Source: Ceratothoa steindachneri
Taxonomy: Eukaryota; Arthropoda; Malacostraca; Isopoda; Cymothoidae
DNA length: 64,000 nt
Assembly (NCBI GenBank): GCA_963969495.1
Contig: OZ018318.1
Span: forward strand, 177,500,246 to 177,564,245
Reading direction: 5' to 3'
The notes beneath the pieces are model-generated. The model did no database searches. It saw only the letters and a list, made by a program, of their open reading frames with translations, and was not told the origin of the DNA. The number at the start of each line of letters is the position of its first letter. Within the stretch, counting starts at the first letter, position 1. Positions 1-13,679 of the stretch are shown piece by piece. The translations under genes and the position numbers were made by a program.

Positions 1-1809
1 TTTTTTATCTCTCTCGTTGCTCTTTTCTTTAGCGCTTATGTAATTTCATTCTTCTCTTGCCAGATTTCCCTCTTATTTTGATAATCGTGAGATACACTAA
101 TATAAATATGGTAAACAAAATTAGGTAATTAATAACTCTTTTGCCCTCAGCGGCTACCAAAAGTCTTAGAAGCTTAGATTATCATTTTATACAGAGCGGA
201 GGCGTTCGTTATTTACAACTCATGAGATTGAATTTTTACGGATAGGAATTAAATCCACCTTCTTATTAATCATATGATTAGTTCCATTCTCAATCTAGGT
301 TAGGAAGAGAGAGACAAAGAAAAACATTAAAGCGACGTAAAAGTAACAAAAGATAGCCGGGTAACAAGTGAAATTTTGACGTCGGTGTAGGTTCTAAACT
401 GAGCGTAGATATAGACAAAAAAAAATTCCTTCTTTCGTATCTTAAATTTGTATGCTGGCTACTCTATCCAACTAAAAGGTGATCCTATCTTTGTGTGGAT
501 GATCATGTGGCGCTTTATTCCTCATTGAAACGTAGAAAGTATTATTTACATTCAATTGGATCTCAAAAAGGTTGATCCTTTTACTCGTTTGAAAGTTTGC
601 GAAATGATGTAATTGAGCCTCTATGCATTTCAAAGACATAAATCTCATTATATACACGCATTTTTGAAGCTAAAGTATATACGCACTATATCCGTCAAAA
701 AAGCGATTGAAGTTTCAAATGTGTACAGTATTTTGATCAGTTGAATGCTGCCATGACATGCGTTCCTCTCTCGCACCCATATGTATTAATGAGAATGTGA
801 AAGAAAGGCAGTAAACTAAAAAAACTCTAACACCAATAAAAGTAAGCACAATATCGTCGATTTAAAAAAAGAAAATTTCAGTTTGTCACTTGTAGATACT
901 CTACATACTACTTTTATTTGTACTTCTGAGTGTTGTACTCTTTCCAAGAGGAGACAATACTCAGCGATGGATTTGACCTCGTGTCTCCTTTGTAAGAGAT
1001 ATTGTTACTACTTAGTGTTGATTTAAAGGCCCCCGTAGTTCCAAAGAATACAAGAGAGTTGTCATTTAGGACTTATCATCAGAAGTTTGAGAGATGCAAC
1101 TTTCAGCCTCAGTGCGGACTGGTTTCACTTGTCTTAAAACATAATTGCGTCGGTTTCTATGTACACAGGTAGATGTGAAGATGCTTTAGTTATAAAATAA
1201 GAGTGTATATTTTTATTGCCCTCGATGGTGTCTAGCATTACTCTTTCTGCTCAAATTTGCATTCTAACACAAAAATGTATTTATAATTACCCAATGATCT
1301 CACATCTTATTAGAGAGTTGCTCACACTTTCTCTTTCAGCCTTTATTAGTTCAGGTTAAGAAATTAAAAGAAGAAGTCAGAGAACCATCAAAATACACCA
1401 AAATTATGTGAGGCATCACATAATAAGGAAAGTTTCAAAGGCCCATAAAAGTCAATTAGTACGATTAATAAAATAATTTTGGGGTGTGGACCAAAACAAA
1501 TTTCTCACACCTATTATGATTTGAGGATAGCAGCTCCAAATACTGGTTGACAAATAACATCCAGGCTGCCTATTATGTACATACTTATGTAAATTGCTCC
1601 GGTTTAAATAAACTTTACTCCAATTTTACTCCACAAATACCACTTAATAAACTTTGTTCAGTGGCGAGGGTGTTATTGTGAAAACAGAGAATCCGCTCTA
1701 TATTAGGATGACTAGACCAGAATTCCTCGTTCTTTTCCTTACTCACCAATGCCTACTGCTATTTATCACTTTTGAACTCTATAGTCCTACACTTAACATA
1801 AGTATGTAC
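1..1809. other. AT-rich DNA, no gene seen
   Basis: I see no conserved protein motif, RNA gene or clear repeat here. The only open frame of note is a 61-codon minus-strand run at 472-657 with no recognisable content. The right edge is fixed by the first copy of the 1281-bp tandem unit. Confidence 0.55.
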
Positions 1810-4800
1810 ATGGCGTAAACTCTTTTACTCCTTCCACTACTTGCAACCATGTAACGTAAGTTGTCGCCCATTTTTTTGGATGATTCAACATTTCATCTGT
1901 TGCATTCAACAAGTTTTTAAAAATTTAGTAATGCTACGTTTCAAATGTTGTCGAGAAATAAACGATGGATGAAAAAACAAAGCAGATGTTTCTGAATTTA
2001 AACTAGAAACATTTAATAACTTTTGTGTTTTTGGCGAGTAACAAAAGTAATTTCCATTTAAATTACTTTCTCAATATAAATGAAAAACCATAAATAGAGG
2101 ATGTTTTAAAAAAAATATCCATTAAAAACCTCTTTTGTTGCCGATAAATAATACATAATTAATAACTAGTGGGCAAAATGGGTGGTTCAAATGATGTCCT
2201 TTGAGAAAATTAAACTAAGAAAGGAAAGAATAAATGACATTTCTTGTGACGACTTTTTATTGTAGAAAACTAATAATTGCACGTCATATAAATATGTAGC
2301 CAGCTTTTAATTCTATTTTTTTAATTTTATTAGTAATAGTTAGAGGAATATTGTGATTTATAATGGCTATAACTAAAAAGCAAATCCCCAAAATATGAGA
2401 AGTCGTTTTATAAATTGGAAATTTGGGGGAAGGAAAAAAAGCATCTGCTTTCTATTGAGTTCAGGCTTTTCATTCGAGAAATATCTGGCATCAAAACAGA
2501 AAGAAAGAGAACAATATAAGTATAAAAACATGGAAGCAATTAATTATCAGAACTGAAGAAACTGCAACTATAACCGAAAAAGGGGTATAAGGGAATAGAT
2601 CGTATAACTTTAATCCTCTTTGCTAAATTTCCTCACACCGTGAATTAAATGATTTCTGACCTTTTGCCTTTTGAAAATATTATTTAATTGATAGGAATAT
2701 GAGATGGAGGAGAGCCTAATTTTTTGTCCAATTAATAAACGGCAAAAGAGGAGAAATGCTAATTATCATTGTCATGGTATACCTGGTGGAACGTGAAGTA
2801 CTTCTTTGATGAAGTAGGCTTTGATGTAAGAGTGCTAATTTTGTTGTTTTTAATGAAGAGCCGCTTCAACACGTAAGGATAAAAAAGAAACACACAGTAA
2901 TTCCCTAAAATAAATATTTTAAATTTAAAAATTTACTTTACCGAAACTAAACATGAACCACAGAAATACTCCCAATATTAAAATACACAATAATTACTTC
3001 AATTAATTTGACCCTCTAAAAATTTCTAAATTCGATACGCACTTCAATAAACAAGAATTAGGTTAATTGTCTATACTGGAGTTTAAATACATGGCGTAAA
3101 CTCTTTTACTCCTTCCACTACTTGCAACCATGTAACGTAAGTTGTCGCCCATTTTTTTGGATGATTCAACATTTCATCTGTTGCATTCAACAAGTTTATA
3201 AAAATTTAGTAATGCTACGTTTCAAATGTTGTCGAGAAATAAACGATGGATGAAAAAACAAAGCAGATGTTTCTGAATTTAAACTAGAAACATTTAATAA
3301 CTTTTGTGTTTTTGGCGAGTAACAAAAGTAATTTCCATTTAAATTACTTTCTCAATATAAATGAAAAACCATAAATAGAGGATGTTTTAAAAAAAATATC
3401 CATTAAAAACCTCTTTTGTTGCCGATAAATAATACATAATTAATAACTAGTGGGCAAAATGGGTGGTTCAAATGATGTCCTTTGAGAAAATTAAACTAAG
3501 AAAGGAAAGAATAAATGACATTTCTTGTGACGACTTTTTATTGTAGAAAACTAATAATTGCACGTCATATAAATATGTAGCCAGCTTTTAATTCTATTTT
3601 TTTAATTTTATTAGGAATAGTTAGAGGAATATTGTGATTTATAATGGCTATAACTAAAAAGCAAATCCCCAAAATATGAGAAGTCGTTTTATAAATTGGA
3701 AATTTGGGGGAAGGAAAAAAAGCATCTGCTTTCTATTGAGTTCAGGCTTTTCATTCGAGAAATATCTGGCATCAAAACAGAAAGAAAGAGAACAATATAA
3801 GTATAAAAACATGGAAGCAATTAATTATCAGAACTGAAGAAACTGCAACTATAACCGAAAAAGGGGTATAAGGGAATAGATCGTATAACTTTAATCCTCT
3901 TTGCTAAATTTCCTCACACCGTGAATTAAATGATTTCTGACCTTTTGCCTTTTGAAAATATTATTTAATTGATAGGAATATGAGATGGAGGAGAGCCTAA
4001 TTTTTTGTCCAATTAATAAACGGCAAAAGAGGAGAAATGCTAATTATCATTGTCATGGTATACCTGGTGGAACGTGAAGTACTTCTTTGATGAAGTAGGC
4101 TTTGATGTAAGAGTGCTAATTTTGTTGTTTTTAATGAAGAGCCGCTTCAACACGTAAGGATAAGAAAGAAACACACAGTAATTCCCTAAAATAAATATTT
4201 TAAATTTAAAAATTTACTTTACCGAAACTAAACATGAACCACAGAAATACTCCCAATATTAAAATACACAATAATTACTTCAATTAATTTGACCCTCTAA
4301 AAATTTCTAAATTCGATACGCACTTCAATAAACAAGAATTAGGTTAATTGTCTATACTGGAGTTTAAATACATGGCGTAAACTCTTTTACTCCTTCCACT
4401 ACTTGCAACCATGTAACGTAAGTTGTCGCCCATTTTTTTGGATGATTCAACATTTCATCTGTTGCATTCAACAAGTTTTTAAAAATTTAGTAATGCTACG
4501 TTTCAAATGTTGTCGAGAAATAAACGATGGATGAAAAAACAAAGCAGATGTTTCTGAATTTAAACTAGAAACATTTAATAACTTTTGTGTTTTTGGCGAG
4601 TAACAAAAGTAATTTCCATTTAAATTACTTTCTCAATATAAATGAAAAACCATAAATAGAGGATGTTTTAAAAAAAATATCCATTAAAAACCTCTTTTGT
4701 TGCCGATAAATAATACATAATTAATAACTAGTGGGCAAAATGGGTGGTTCAAATGATGTCCTTTGAGAAAATTAAACTAAGAAAGGAAAGAATAAATGAC

Positions 4801-7800
4801 ATTTCTTGTGACGACTTTTTATTGTAGAAAACTAATAATTGCACGTCATATAAATATGTAGCCAGCTTTTAATTCTATTTTTTTAATTTTATTAGTAATA
4901 GTTAGAGGAATATTGTGATTTATAATGGCTATAACTAAAAAGCAAATCCCCAAAATATGAGAAGTCGTTTTATAAATTGGAAATTTGGGGGAAGGAAAAA
5001 AAGCATCTGCTTTCTATTGAGTTCAGGCTTTTCATTCAAGAAATATCTGGCATCAAAACAGAAAGAAAGAGAACAATATAAGTATAAAAACATGGAAGCA
5101 ATTAATTATCAGAACTGAAGAAACTGCAACTATAACCGAAAAAGGGGTATAAGGGAATAGATCGTATAACTTTAATCCTCTTTGCTAAATTTCCTCACAC
5201 CGTGAATTAAATGATTTCTGACCTTTTGCCTTTTGAAAATATTATTTAATTGATAGGAATATGAGATGGAGGAGAGCCTAATTTTTTGTCCAATTAATAA
5301 ACGGCAAAAGAGGAGAAATGCTAATTATCATTGTCATGGTATACCTGGTGGAACGTGAAGTACTTCTTTGATGAAGTAGGCTTTGATGTAAGAGTGCTAA
5401 TTTTGTTGTTTTTAATGAAGAGCCGCTTCAACACGTAAGGATAAGAAAGAAACACACAGTAATTCCCTAAAATAAATATTTTAAATTTAAAAGTTTACTT
5501 TACCGAAACTAAACATGAACCACAGAAATACTCCCAATATTAAAATACACAATAATTACTTTAATTAATTTGACCCTCTAAAAATTTCTAAATTCGATAC
5601 GCACTTCAATAAACAAGAATTAGGTTAATTGTCTATACTGGAGTTTAAATACATGGCGTAAACTCTTTTACTCCTTCCACTACTTGCAACCATGTAACGT
5701 AAGTTGTCGCCCATTTTTTTGGATGATTCAACATTTCATCTGTTGCATTCAACAAGTTTTTAAAAATTTAGTAATGCTACGTTTCAAATGTTGTCGAGAA
5801 ATAAACGATGGATGAAAAAACAAAGCAGATGTTTCTGAATTTAAACTAGAAACATTTAATAACTTTTGTGTTTTTGGCGAGTAACAAAAGTAATTTCCAT
5901 TTAAATTACTTTCTCAATATAAATGAAAAACCATAAATAGAGGATGTTTTAAAAAAAATATCCATTAAAAACCTCTTTTGTTGCCGATAAATAATACATA
6001 ATTAATAACTAGTGGGCAAAATGGGTGGTTCAAATGATGTCCTTTGAGAAAATTAAACTAAGAAAGGAAAGAATAAATGACATTTCTTGTGACGACTTTT
6101 TATTGTAGAAAACTAATAATTGCACGTCATATAAATATGTAGCCAGCTTTTAATTCTATTTTTTTAATTTTATTAGTAATAGTTAGAGGAATATTGTGAT
6201 TTATAATGGCTATAACTAAAAAGCAAATCCCCAAAATATGAGAAGTCGTTTTATAAATTGGAAATTTGGGGGAAGGAAAAAAAGCATCTGCTTTCTATTG
6301 AGTTCAGGCTTTTCATTCGAGAAATATCTGGCATCAAAACAGAAAGAAAGAGAACAATATAAGTATAAAAACATGGAAGCAATTAATTATCAGAACTGAA
6401 GAAACTGCAACTATAACCGAAAAAGGGGTATAAGGGAATAGATCGTATAACTTTAATCCTCTTTGCTAAATTTCCTCACACCGTGAATTAAATGATTTCT
6501 GACCTTTTGCCTTTTGAAAATATTATTTAATTGATAGGAATATGAGATGGAGGAGAGCCTAATTTTTTGTCCAATTAATAAACGGCAAAAGAGGAGAAAT
6601 GCTAATTATCATTGTCATGGTATACCTGGTGGAACGTGAAGTACTTCTTTGATGAAGTAGGCTTTGATGTAAGAGTGCTAATTTTGTTGTTTTTAATGAA
6701 GAGCCGCTTCAACACGTAAGGATAAGAAAGAAACACACAGTAATTCCCTAAAATAAATATTTTAAATTTAAAAATTTACTTTACCGAAACTAAACATGAA
6801 CCACAGAAATACTCCCAATATTAAAATACACAATAATTACTTCAATTAATTTGACCCTCTAAAAATTTCTAAATTCGATACGCACTTCAATAAACAAGAA
6901 TTAGGTTAATTGTCTATACTGGAGTTTAAATACATGGCGTAAACTCTTTTACTCCTTCCACTACTTGCAACCATGTAACGTAAGTTGTCGCCCATTTTTT
7001 TGGATGATTCAACATTTCATCTGTTGCATTCAACAAGTTTTTAAAAATTTAGTAATGCTACGTTTCAAATGTTGTCGAGAAATAAACGATGGATGAAAAA
7101 ACAAAGCAGATGTTTCTGAATTTAAACTAGAAACATTTAATAACTTTTGTGTTTTTGGCGAGTAACAAAAGTAATTTCCATTTAAATTACTTTCTCAATA
7201 TAAATGAAAAACCATAAATAGAGGATGTTTTAAAAAAAATATCCATTAAAAACCTCTTTTGTTGCCGATAAATAATACATAATTAATAACTAGTGGGCAA
7301 AATGGGTGGTTCAAATGATGTCCTTTGAGAAAATTAAACTAAGAAAGGAAAGAATAAATGACATTTCTTGTGACGACTTTTTATTGTAGAAAACTAATAA
7401 TTGCACGTCATATAAATATGTAGCCAGCTTTTAATTCTATTTTTTTAATTTTATTAGTAATAGTTAGAGGAATATTGTGATTTATAATGGCTATAACTAA
7501 AAAGCAAATCCCCAAAATATGAGAAGTCGTTTTATAAATTGGAAATTTGGGGGAAGGAAAAAAAGCATCTGCTTTCTATTGAGTTCAGGCTTTTCATTCA
7601 AGAAATATCTGGCATCAAAACAGAAAGAAAGAGAACAATATAAGTATAAAAACATGGAAGCAATTAATTATCAGAACTGAAGAAACTGCAACTATAACCG
7701 AAAAAGGGGTATAAGGGAATAGATCGTATAACTTTAATCCTCTTTGCTAAATTTCCTCACACCGTGAATTAAATGATTTCTGACCTTTTGCCTTTTGAAA

Positions 7801-10800
7801 ATATTATTTAATTGATAGGAATATGAGATGGAGGAGAGCCTAATTTTTTGTCCAATTAATAAACGGCAAAAGAGGAGAAATGCTAATTATCATTGTCATG
7901 GTATACCTGGTGGAACGTGAAGTACTTCTTTGATGAAGTAGGCTTTGATGTAAGAGTGCTAATTTTGTTGTTTTTAATGAAGAGCCGCTTCAACACGTAA
8001 GGATAAGAAAGAAACACACAGTAATTCCCTAAAATAAATATTTTAAATTTAAAAATTTACTTTACCGAAACTAAACATGAACCACAGAAATACTCCCAAT
8101 ATTAAAATACACAATAATTACTTTAATTAATTTGACCCTCTAAAAATTTCTAAATTCGATACGCACTTCAATAAACAAGAATTAGGTTAATTGTCTATAC
8201 TGGAGTTTAAATACATGGCGTAAACTCTTTTACTCCTTCCACTACTTGCAACCATGTAACGTAAGTTGTCGCCCATTTTTTTGGATGATTCAACATTTCA
8301 TCTGTTGCATTCAACAAGTTTTTAAAAATTTAGTAATGCTACGTTTCAAATGTTGTCGAGAAATAAACGATGGATGAAAAAACAAAGCAGATGTTTCTGA
8401 ATTTAAACTAGAAACATTTAATAACTTTTGTGTTTTTGGCGAGTAACAAAAGTAATTTCCATTTAAATTACTTTCTCAATATAAATGAAAAACCATAAAT
8501 AGAGGATGTTTTAAAAAAAATATCCATTAAAAACCTCTTTTGTTGCCGATAAATAATACATAATTAATAACTAGTGGGCAAAATGGGTGGTTCAAATGAT
8601 GTCCTTTGAGAAAATTAAACTAAGAAAGGAAAGAATAAATGACATTTCTTGTGACGACTTTTTATTGTAGAAAACTAATAATTGCACGTCATATAAATAT
8701 GTAGCCAGCTTTTAATTCTATTTTTTTAATTTTATTAGTAATAGTTAGAGGAATATTGTGATTTATAATGGCTATAACTAAAAAGCAAATCCCCAAAATA
8801 TGAGAAGTCGTTTTATAAATTGGAAATTTGGGGGAAGGAAAAAAAGCATCTGCTTTCTATTGAGTTCAGGCTTTTCATTCGAGAAATATCTGGCATCAAA
8901 ACAGAAAGAAAGAGAACAATATAAGTATAAAAACATGGAAGCAATTAATTATCAGAACTGAAGAAACTGCAACTATAACCGAAAAAGGGGTATAAGGGAA
9001 TAGATCGTATAACTTTAATCCTCTTTGCTAAATTTCCTCACACCGTGAATTAAATGATTTCTGACCTTTTGCCTTTTGAAAATATTATTTAATTGATAGG
9101 AATATGAGATGGAGGAGAGCCTAATTTTTTGTCCAATTAATAAACGGCAAAAGAGGAGAAATGCTAATTATCATTGTCATGGTATACCTGGTGGAACGTG
9201 AAGTACTTCTTTGATGAAGTAGGCTTTGATGTAAGAGTGCTAATTTTGTTGTTTTTAATGAAGAGCCGCTTCAACACGTAAGGATAAGAAAGAAACACAC
9301 AATAATTCCCTAAAATAAATATTTTAAATTTAAAAATTTACTTTACCGAAACTAAACATGAACCACAGAAATACTCCCAATATTAAAATACACAATAATT
9401 ACTTCAATTAATTTGACCCTCTAAAAATTTCTAAATTCGATACGCACTTCAATAAACAAGAATTAGGTTAATTGTCTATACTGGAGTTTAAATACATGGC
9501 GTAAACTCTTTTACTCCTTCCACTACTTGCAACCATGTAACGTAAGTTGTCGCCCATTTTTTTGGATGATTCAACATTTCATCTGTTGCATTCAACAAGT
9601 TTTTAAAAATTTAGTAATGCTACGTTTCAAATGTTGTCGAGAAATAAACGATGGATGAAAAAACAAAGCAGATGTTTCTGAATTTAAACTAGAAACATTT
9701 AATAACTTTTGTGTTTTTGGCGAGTAACAAAAGTAATTTCCATTTAAATTACTTTCTCAATATAAATGAAAAACCATAAATAGAGGATGTTTTAAAAAAA
9801 ATATCCATTAAAAACCTCTTTTGTTGCCGATAAATAATACATAATTAATAACTAGTGGGCAAAATGGGTGGTTCAAATGATGTCCTTTGAGAAAATTAAA
9901 CTAAGAAAGGAAAGAATAAATGACATTTCTTGTGACGACTTTTTATTGTAGAAAACTAATAATTGCACGTCATATAAATATGTAGCCAGCTTTTAATTCT
10001 ATTTTTTTAATTTTATTAGTAATAGTTAGAGGAATATTGTGATTTATAATGGCTATAACTAAAAAGCAAATCCCCAAAATATGAGAAGTCGTTTTATAAA
10101 TTGGAAATTTGGGGGAAGGAAAAAAAGCATCTGCTTTCTATTGAGTTCAGGCTTTTCATTCAAGAAATATCTGGCATCAAAACAGAAAGAAAGAGAACAA
10201 TATAAGTATAAAAACATGGAAGCAATTAATTATCAGAACTGAAGAAACTGCAACTATAACCGAAAAAGGGGTATAAGGGAATAGATCGTATAACTTTAAT
10301 CCTCTTTGCTAAATTTCCTCACACCGTGAATTAAATGATTTCTGACCTTTTGCCTTTTGAAAATATTATTTAATTGATAGGAATATGAGATGGAGGAGAG
10401 CCTAATTTTTTGTCCAATTAATAAACGGCAAAAGAGGAGAAATGCTAATTATCATTGTCATGGTATACCTGGTGGAACGTGAAGTACTTCTTTGATGAAG
10501 TAGGCTTTGATGTAAGAGTGCTAATTTTGTTGTTTTTAATGAAGAGCCGCTTCAACACGTAAGGATAAGAAAGAAACACACAGTAATTCCCTAAAATAAA
10601 TATTTTAAATTTAAAAATTTACTTTACCGAAACTAAACATGAACCACAGAAATACTCCCAATATTAAAATACACAATAATTACTTTAATTAATTTGACCC
10701 TCTAAAAATTTCTAAATTCGATACGCACTTCAATAAACAAGAATTAGGTTAATTGTCTATACTGGAGTTTAAATACATGGCGTAAACTCTTTTACTCCTT

Positions 10801-12057
10801 CCACTACTTGCAACCATGTAACGTAAGTTGTCGCCCATTTTTTTGGATGATTCAACATTTCATCTGTTGCATTCAACAAGTTTTTAAAAATTTAGTAATG
10901 CTACGTTTCAAATGTTGTCGAGAAATAAACGATGGATGAAAAAACAAAGCAGATGTTTCTGAATTTAAACTAGAAACATTTAATAACTTTTGTGTTTTTG
11001 GCGAGTAACAAAAGTAATTTCCATTTAAATTACTTTCTCAATATAAATGAAAAACCATAAATAGAGGATGTTTTAAAAAAAATATCCATTAAAAACCTCT
11101 TTTGTTGCCGATAAATAATACATAATTAATAACTAGTGGGCAAAATGGGTGGTTCAAATGATGTCCTTTGAGAAAATTAAACTAAGAAAGGAAAGAATAA
11201 ATGACATTTCTTGTGACGACTTTTTATTGTAGAAAACTAATAATTGCACGTCATATAAATATGTAGCCAGCTTTTAATTCTATTTTTTTAATTTTATTAG
11301 TAATAGTTAGAGGAATATTGTGATTTATAATGGCTATAACTAAAAAGCAAATCCCCAAAATATGAGAAGTCGTTTTATAAATTGGAAATTTGGGGGAAGG
11401 AAAAAAAGCATCTGCTTTCTATTGAGTTCAGGCTTTTCATTCAAGAAATATCTGGCATCAAAACAGAAAGAAAGAGAACAATATAAGTATAAAAACATGG
11501 AAGCAATTAATTATCAGAACTGAAGAAACTGCAACTATAACCGAAAAAGGGGTATAAGGGAATAGATCGTATAACTTTAATCCTCTTTGCTAAATTTCCT
11601 CACACCGTGAATTAAATGATTTCTGACCTTTTGCCTTTTGAAAATATTATTTAATTGATAGGAATATGAGATGGAGGAGAGCCTAATTTTTTGTCCAATT
11701 AATAAACGGCAAAAGAGGAGAAATGCTAATTATCATTGTCATGGTATACCTGGTGGAACGTGAAGTACTTCTTTGATGAAGTAGGCTTTGATGTAAGAGT
11801 GCTAATTTTGTTGTTTTTAATGAAGAGCCGCTTCAACACGTAAGGATAAGAAAGAAACACACAGTAATTCCCTAAAATAAATATTTTAAATTTAAAAATT
11901 TACTTTACCGAAACTAAACATGAACCACAGAAATACTCCCAATATTAAAATACACAATAATTACTTCAATTAATTTGACCCTCTAAAAATTTCTAAATTC
12001 GATACGCACTTCAATAAACAAGAATTAGGTTAATTGTCTATACTGGAGTTTAAATAC
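1810..12057. repeat. Tandem array, eight copies of a 1281-bp unit
   Basis: The string atggcgtaaactc recurs at 1810, 3091, 4372, 5653, 6934, 8215, 9496 and 10777, each exactly 1281 bp apart, and unit homology stops at 12057, so the array is eight complete units (10,248 bp). The copies differ by only a handful of substitutions and I found no indels between them. Private changes include two in copy 2 and one each in copies 1, 3 and 6. Two sites (unit positions 667 and 1191) vary between copies in a patterned way. The unit is AT-rich, has no open frame of 60 codons or more, and shows no transposase or RT motif, so it behaves like long-unit satellite DNA. The start chosen for the unit is arbitrary but coincides with both junctions. 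Confidence 0.97.
2044..2069. repeat. Hairpin in each 1281-bp unit (first copy)
   Basis: A perfect 10-bp inverted repeat (aaagtaattt / aaattacttt) with a 6-nt loop. It recurs in all eight units at 1281-bp spacing. It is the strongest foldback I noticed inside the unit; no function is implied. Confidence 0.7.
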
Positions 12058-12985
12058 ATTGGTTGCTCTGGTGGCTAGTTTGAGTTTGACCTTGAACTCA
12101 AAGAGCCCCAGACACCACAGGAATCTGGTAGGTACTTTGACGCGTGCTTCAACCAGATTGTTGGAGGTGGTCGAGATCACGAGATACTTTGGCGAGTGTA
12201 GCAGGTGGAGGTCCAGATGGTATTCAAGGACGAGACAATCACGGTGCTTTAGGCGGAACCTCTCTGGCGAGAGTAAATTGATTTGGTTCTTAAACCAAGT
12301 TAACTTAGAGTTTGGTGTGACCACCGGGTAACGGGCTAGAGGAGGAGCTTTTTTTTCCTACGTTACGTAATTCCTCATGGACGAGGTCTGTACTCGGGGG
12401 GTCATTTTTATTCAAGGGCGAGGATAGAGTAGGGGGGTTTCTCTGACAAGAATAAGTTGAACTTGAACAAGTTAACTTAAAGGTCGGTTTGGTAACCAGG
12501 AACTAGCTTGAGGATGAGCTTCTTCTTAGTTCCAGTCTTCCTCAAGGGTGAGGCCTATCTCGGTGTTTTGAGATACACCAGGATAGAATGGGGTGGTTCT
12601 TCGACGAGAATAAGTTGAACTTGGTTCCTCAACCAAGTTAACTCAAGAGTTTAGTGTGGCCACCGGGTAACGGGCTCGAGGGGGAGCCTTTTTCCTCTTC
12701 TTTTCGTAATTTCTCAAGTGCGAGGAATATCCCTGGGACTTAGGATGCACCAGGATATGAGGAGTCTCTCTGATGAGAGTAAGTTGAAATTGAACAAGTT
12801 AACTTAACGTTCGGTTTGATAACCAGGGACTAGCTCGAGGATGAGCTGCTTCTTAGTCCCCTGGGTAGCCCTGCCTCTCTTGCAGGGGACATCGTGGTCT
12901 GGCGACTTACGTATTCTACCTGTCCAGTCTCGGTAGCCCAGCCTCAAACCGTGGACTCCGTAGCCTGGAGACTGACGTATTCTAC
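12058..12985. repeat. Block of diverged ~160-180 bp repeats, GC-richer
   Basis: Related segments begin near 12261, 12440, 12598 and 12767 with a shared order: a tctctg-c/a-gag motif, an aagttgaactt-type inverted repeat, a gtaac-ggg/agg motif, a GAGGA(T)GAGC motif, then a ctcaagg(g)cgagg motif. Monomers 1 and 3 (ccaccgggtaacgggct) resemble each other more than 2 and 4 (ggtaaccaggaactagct), so the older unit may be a dimer. The right end (12865-12985) has a shorter ~68-bp duplication starting with gtagccc and ending cgtattctac. Base composition is clearly less AT-rich than either side. Open frames through it on both strands (for example 12059-12331) are by-products of the GC content. Confidence 0.75.
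12618..12639. repeat. Perfect 9-bp hairpin in repeat block
   Basis: aacttggtt and aaccaagtt flank a cctc loop. A related but shorter hairpin with a ctta loop lies in the first monomer around 12283-12298, and the other two monomers have a collapsed version around an aacttgaacaagtt core. Confidence 0.75.
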
Positions 12986-13390
12986 TACAATCATCTAATC
13001 TCTTTTACACTAAATTTTCCAAAGATATTATAGAGGCTGATGTCTGAATGGGTTAGTAAACTTTTGTGAGTAACGAGGTGTTTCTTTACTTAAAATTTCG
13101 GTTGTGCAAGTGTCGTGGCACTTTTGGTCATATCAAAAATCTAGTGGCAATCGTTGATAATTATAAGTAAAATTTATTAAGCTAAACAATTAAGCTCACC
13201 TATATAAGTTAAAGCCACTTACTTAATATTTTATTAGACTATATAACTTTAGAACTCAGGGGGTGGGGGTTAATAGTCAGCTTAATAATCGTAGAAATAT
13301 TATTTCTGGTGGCCCTCCAAGTATGTTTCAAGTATCTTTTTCATAAGCAATCTCTGGTGGATAGTCGTGTTACACTGAGCTCTGTTAAAT
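12986..13390. other. Spacer, no gene seen
   Basis: AT-rich DNA between the repeat block and the 90-bp duplication. It may include 5' sequence of the downstream LINE, but I cannot fix that element's 5' end. Confidence 0.45.
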
Positions 13391-13570
13391 ACGATTAGAT
13401 TTCATATAATTATTTCCTTTAATACTTAATTTGTTTAAAATTATTAAGTTGGGTTTCCGAGGTGGAATTCTGTTTAATTTACGATTATATTTTATATAAC
13501 TATTTCCTTTAATACTTAATTTATTCAAAATCATTAAGTGAGGTTTGCGAGGTGGAATTAAGTTGAATTT
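13391..13570 (+). repeat. 90-bp tandem duplication upstream of LINE
   Basis: Two copies, 13391-13480 and 13481-13570, each starting acgatta and ending with ggtggaatt...gaattt/taattt. A third copy starts at 13571 (accattat) and fades. The duplication sits about 110 bp before the first LINE codon, where tandem promoter monomers lie in some other non-LTR elements. That role is inferred from position only. Confidence 0.7.
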
Positions 13571-13679
13571 ACCATTATTATATGTTTTTTCAAAGTTCTT
13601 TTCTTCATTTAATTCGAAGTAAGCTCTTTCGAAATCATACTTGTTAGTTACTTACTTGATATTGACTTTAGATGGAACT

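Noticed and set aside
12025..12331. Overlapping open frames on both strands (about 90-99 codons)
   Set aside because: They lie in the GC-richer repeat block, run across the array junction, and have no conserved content.
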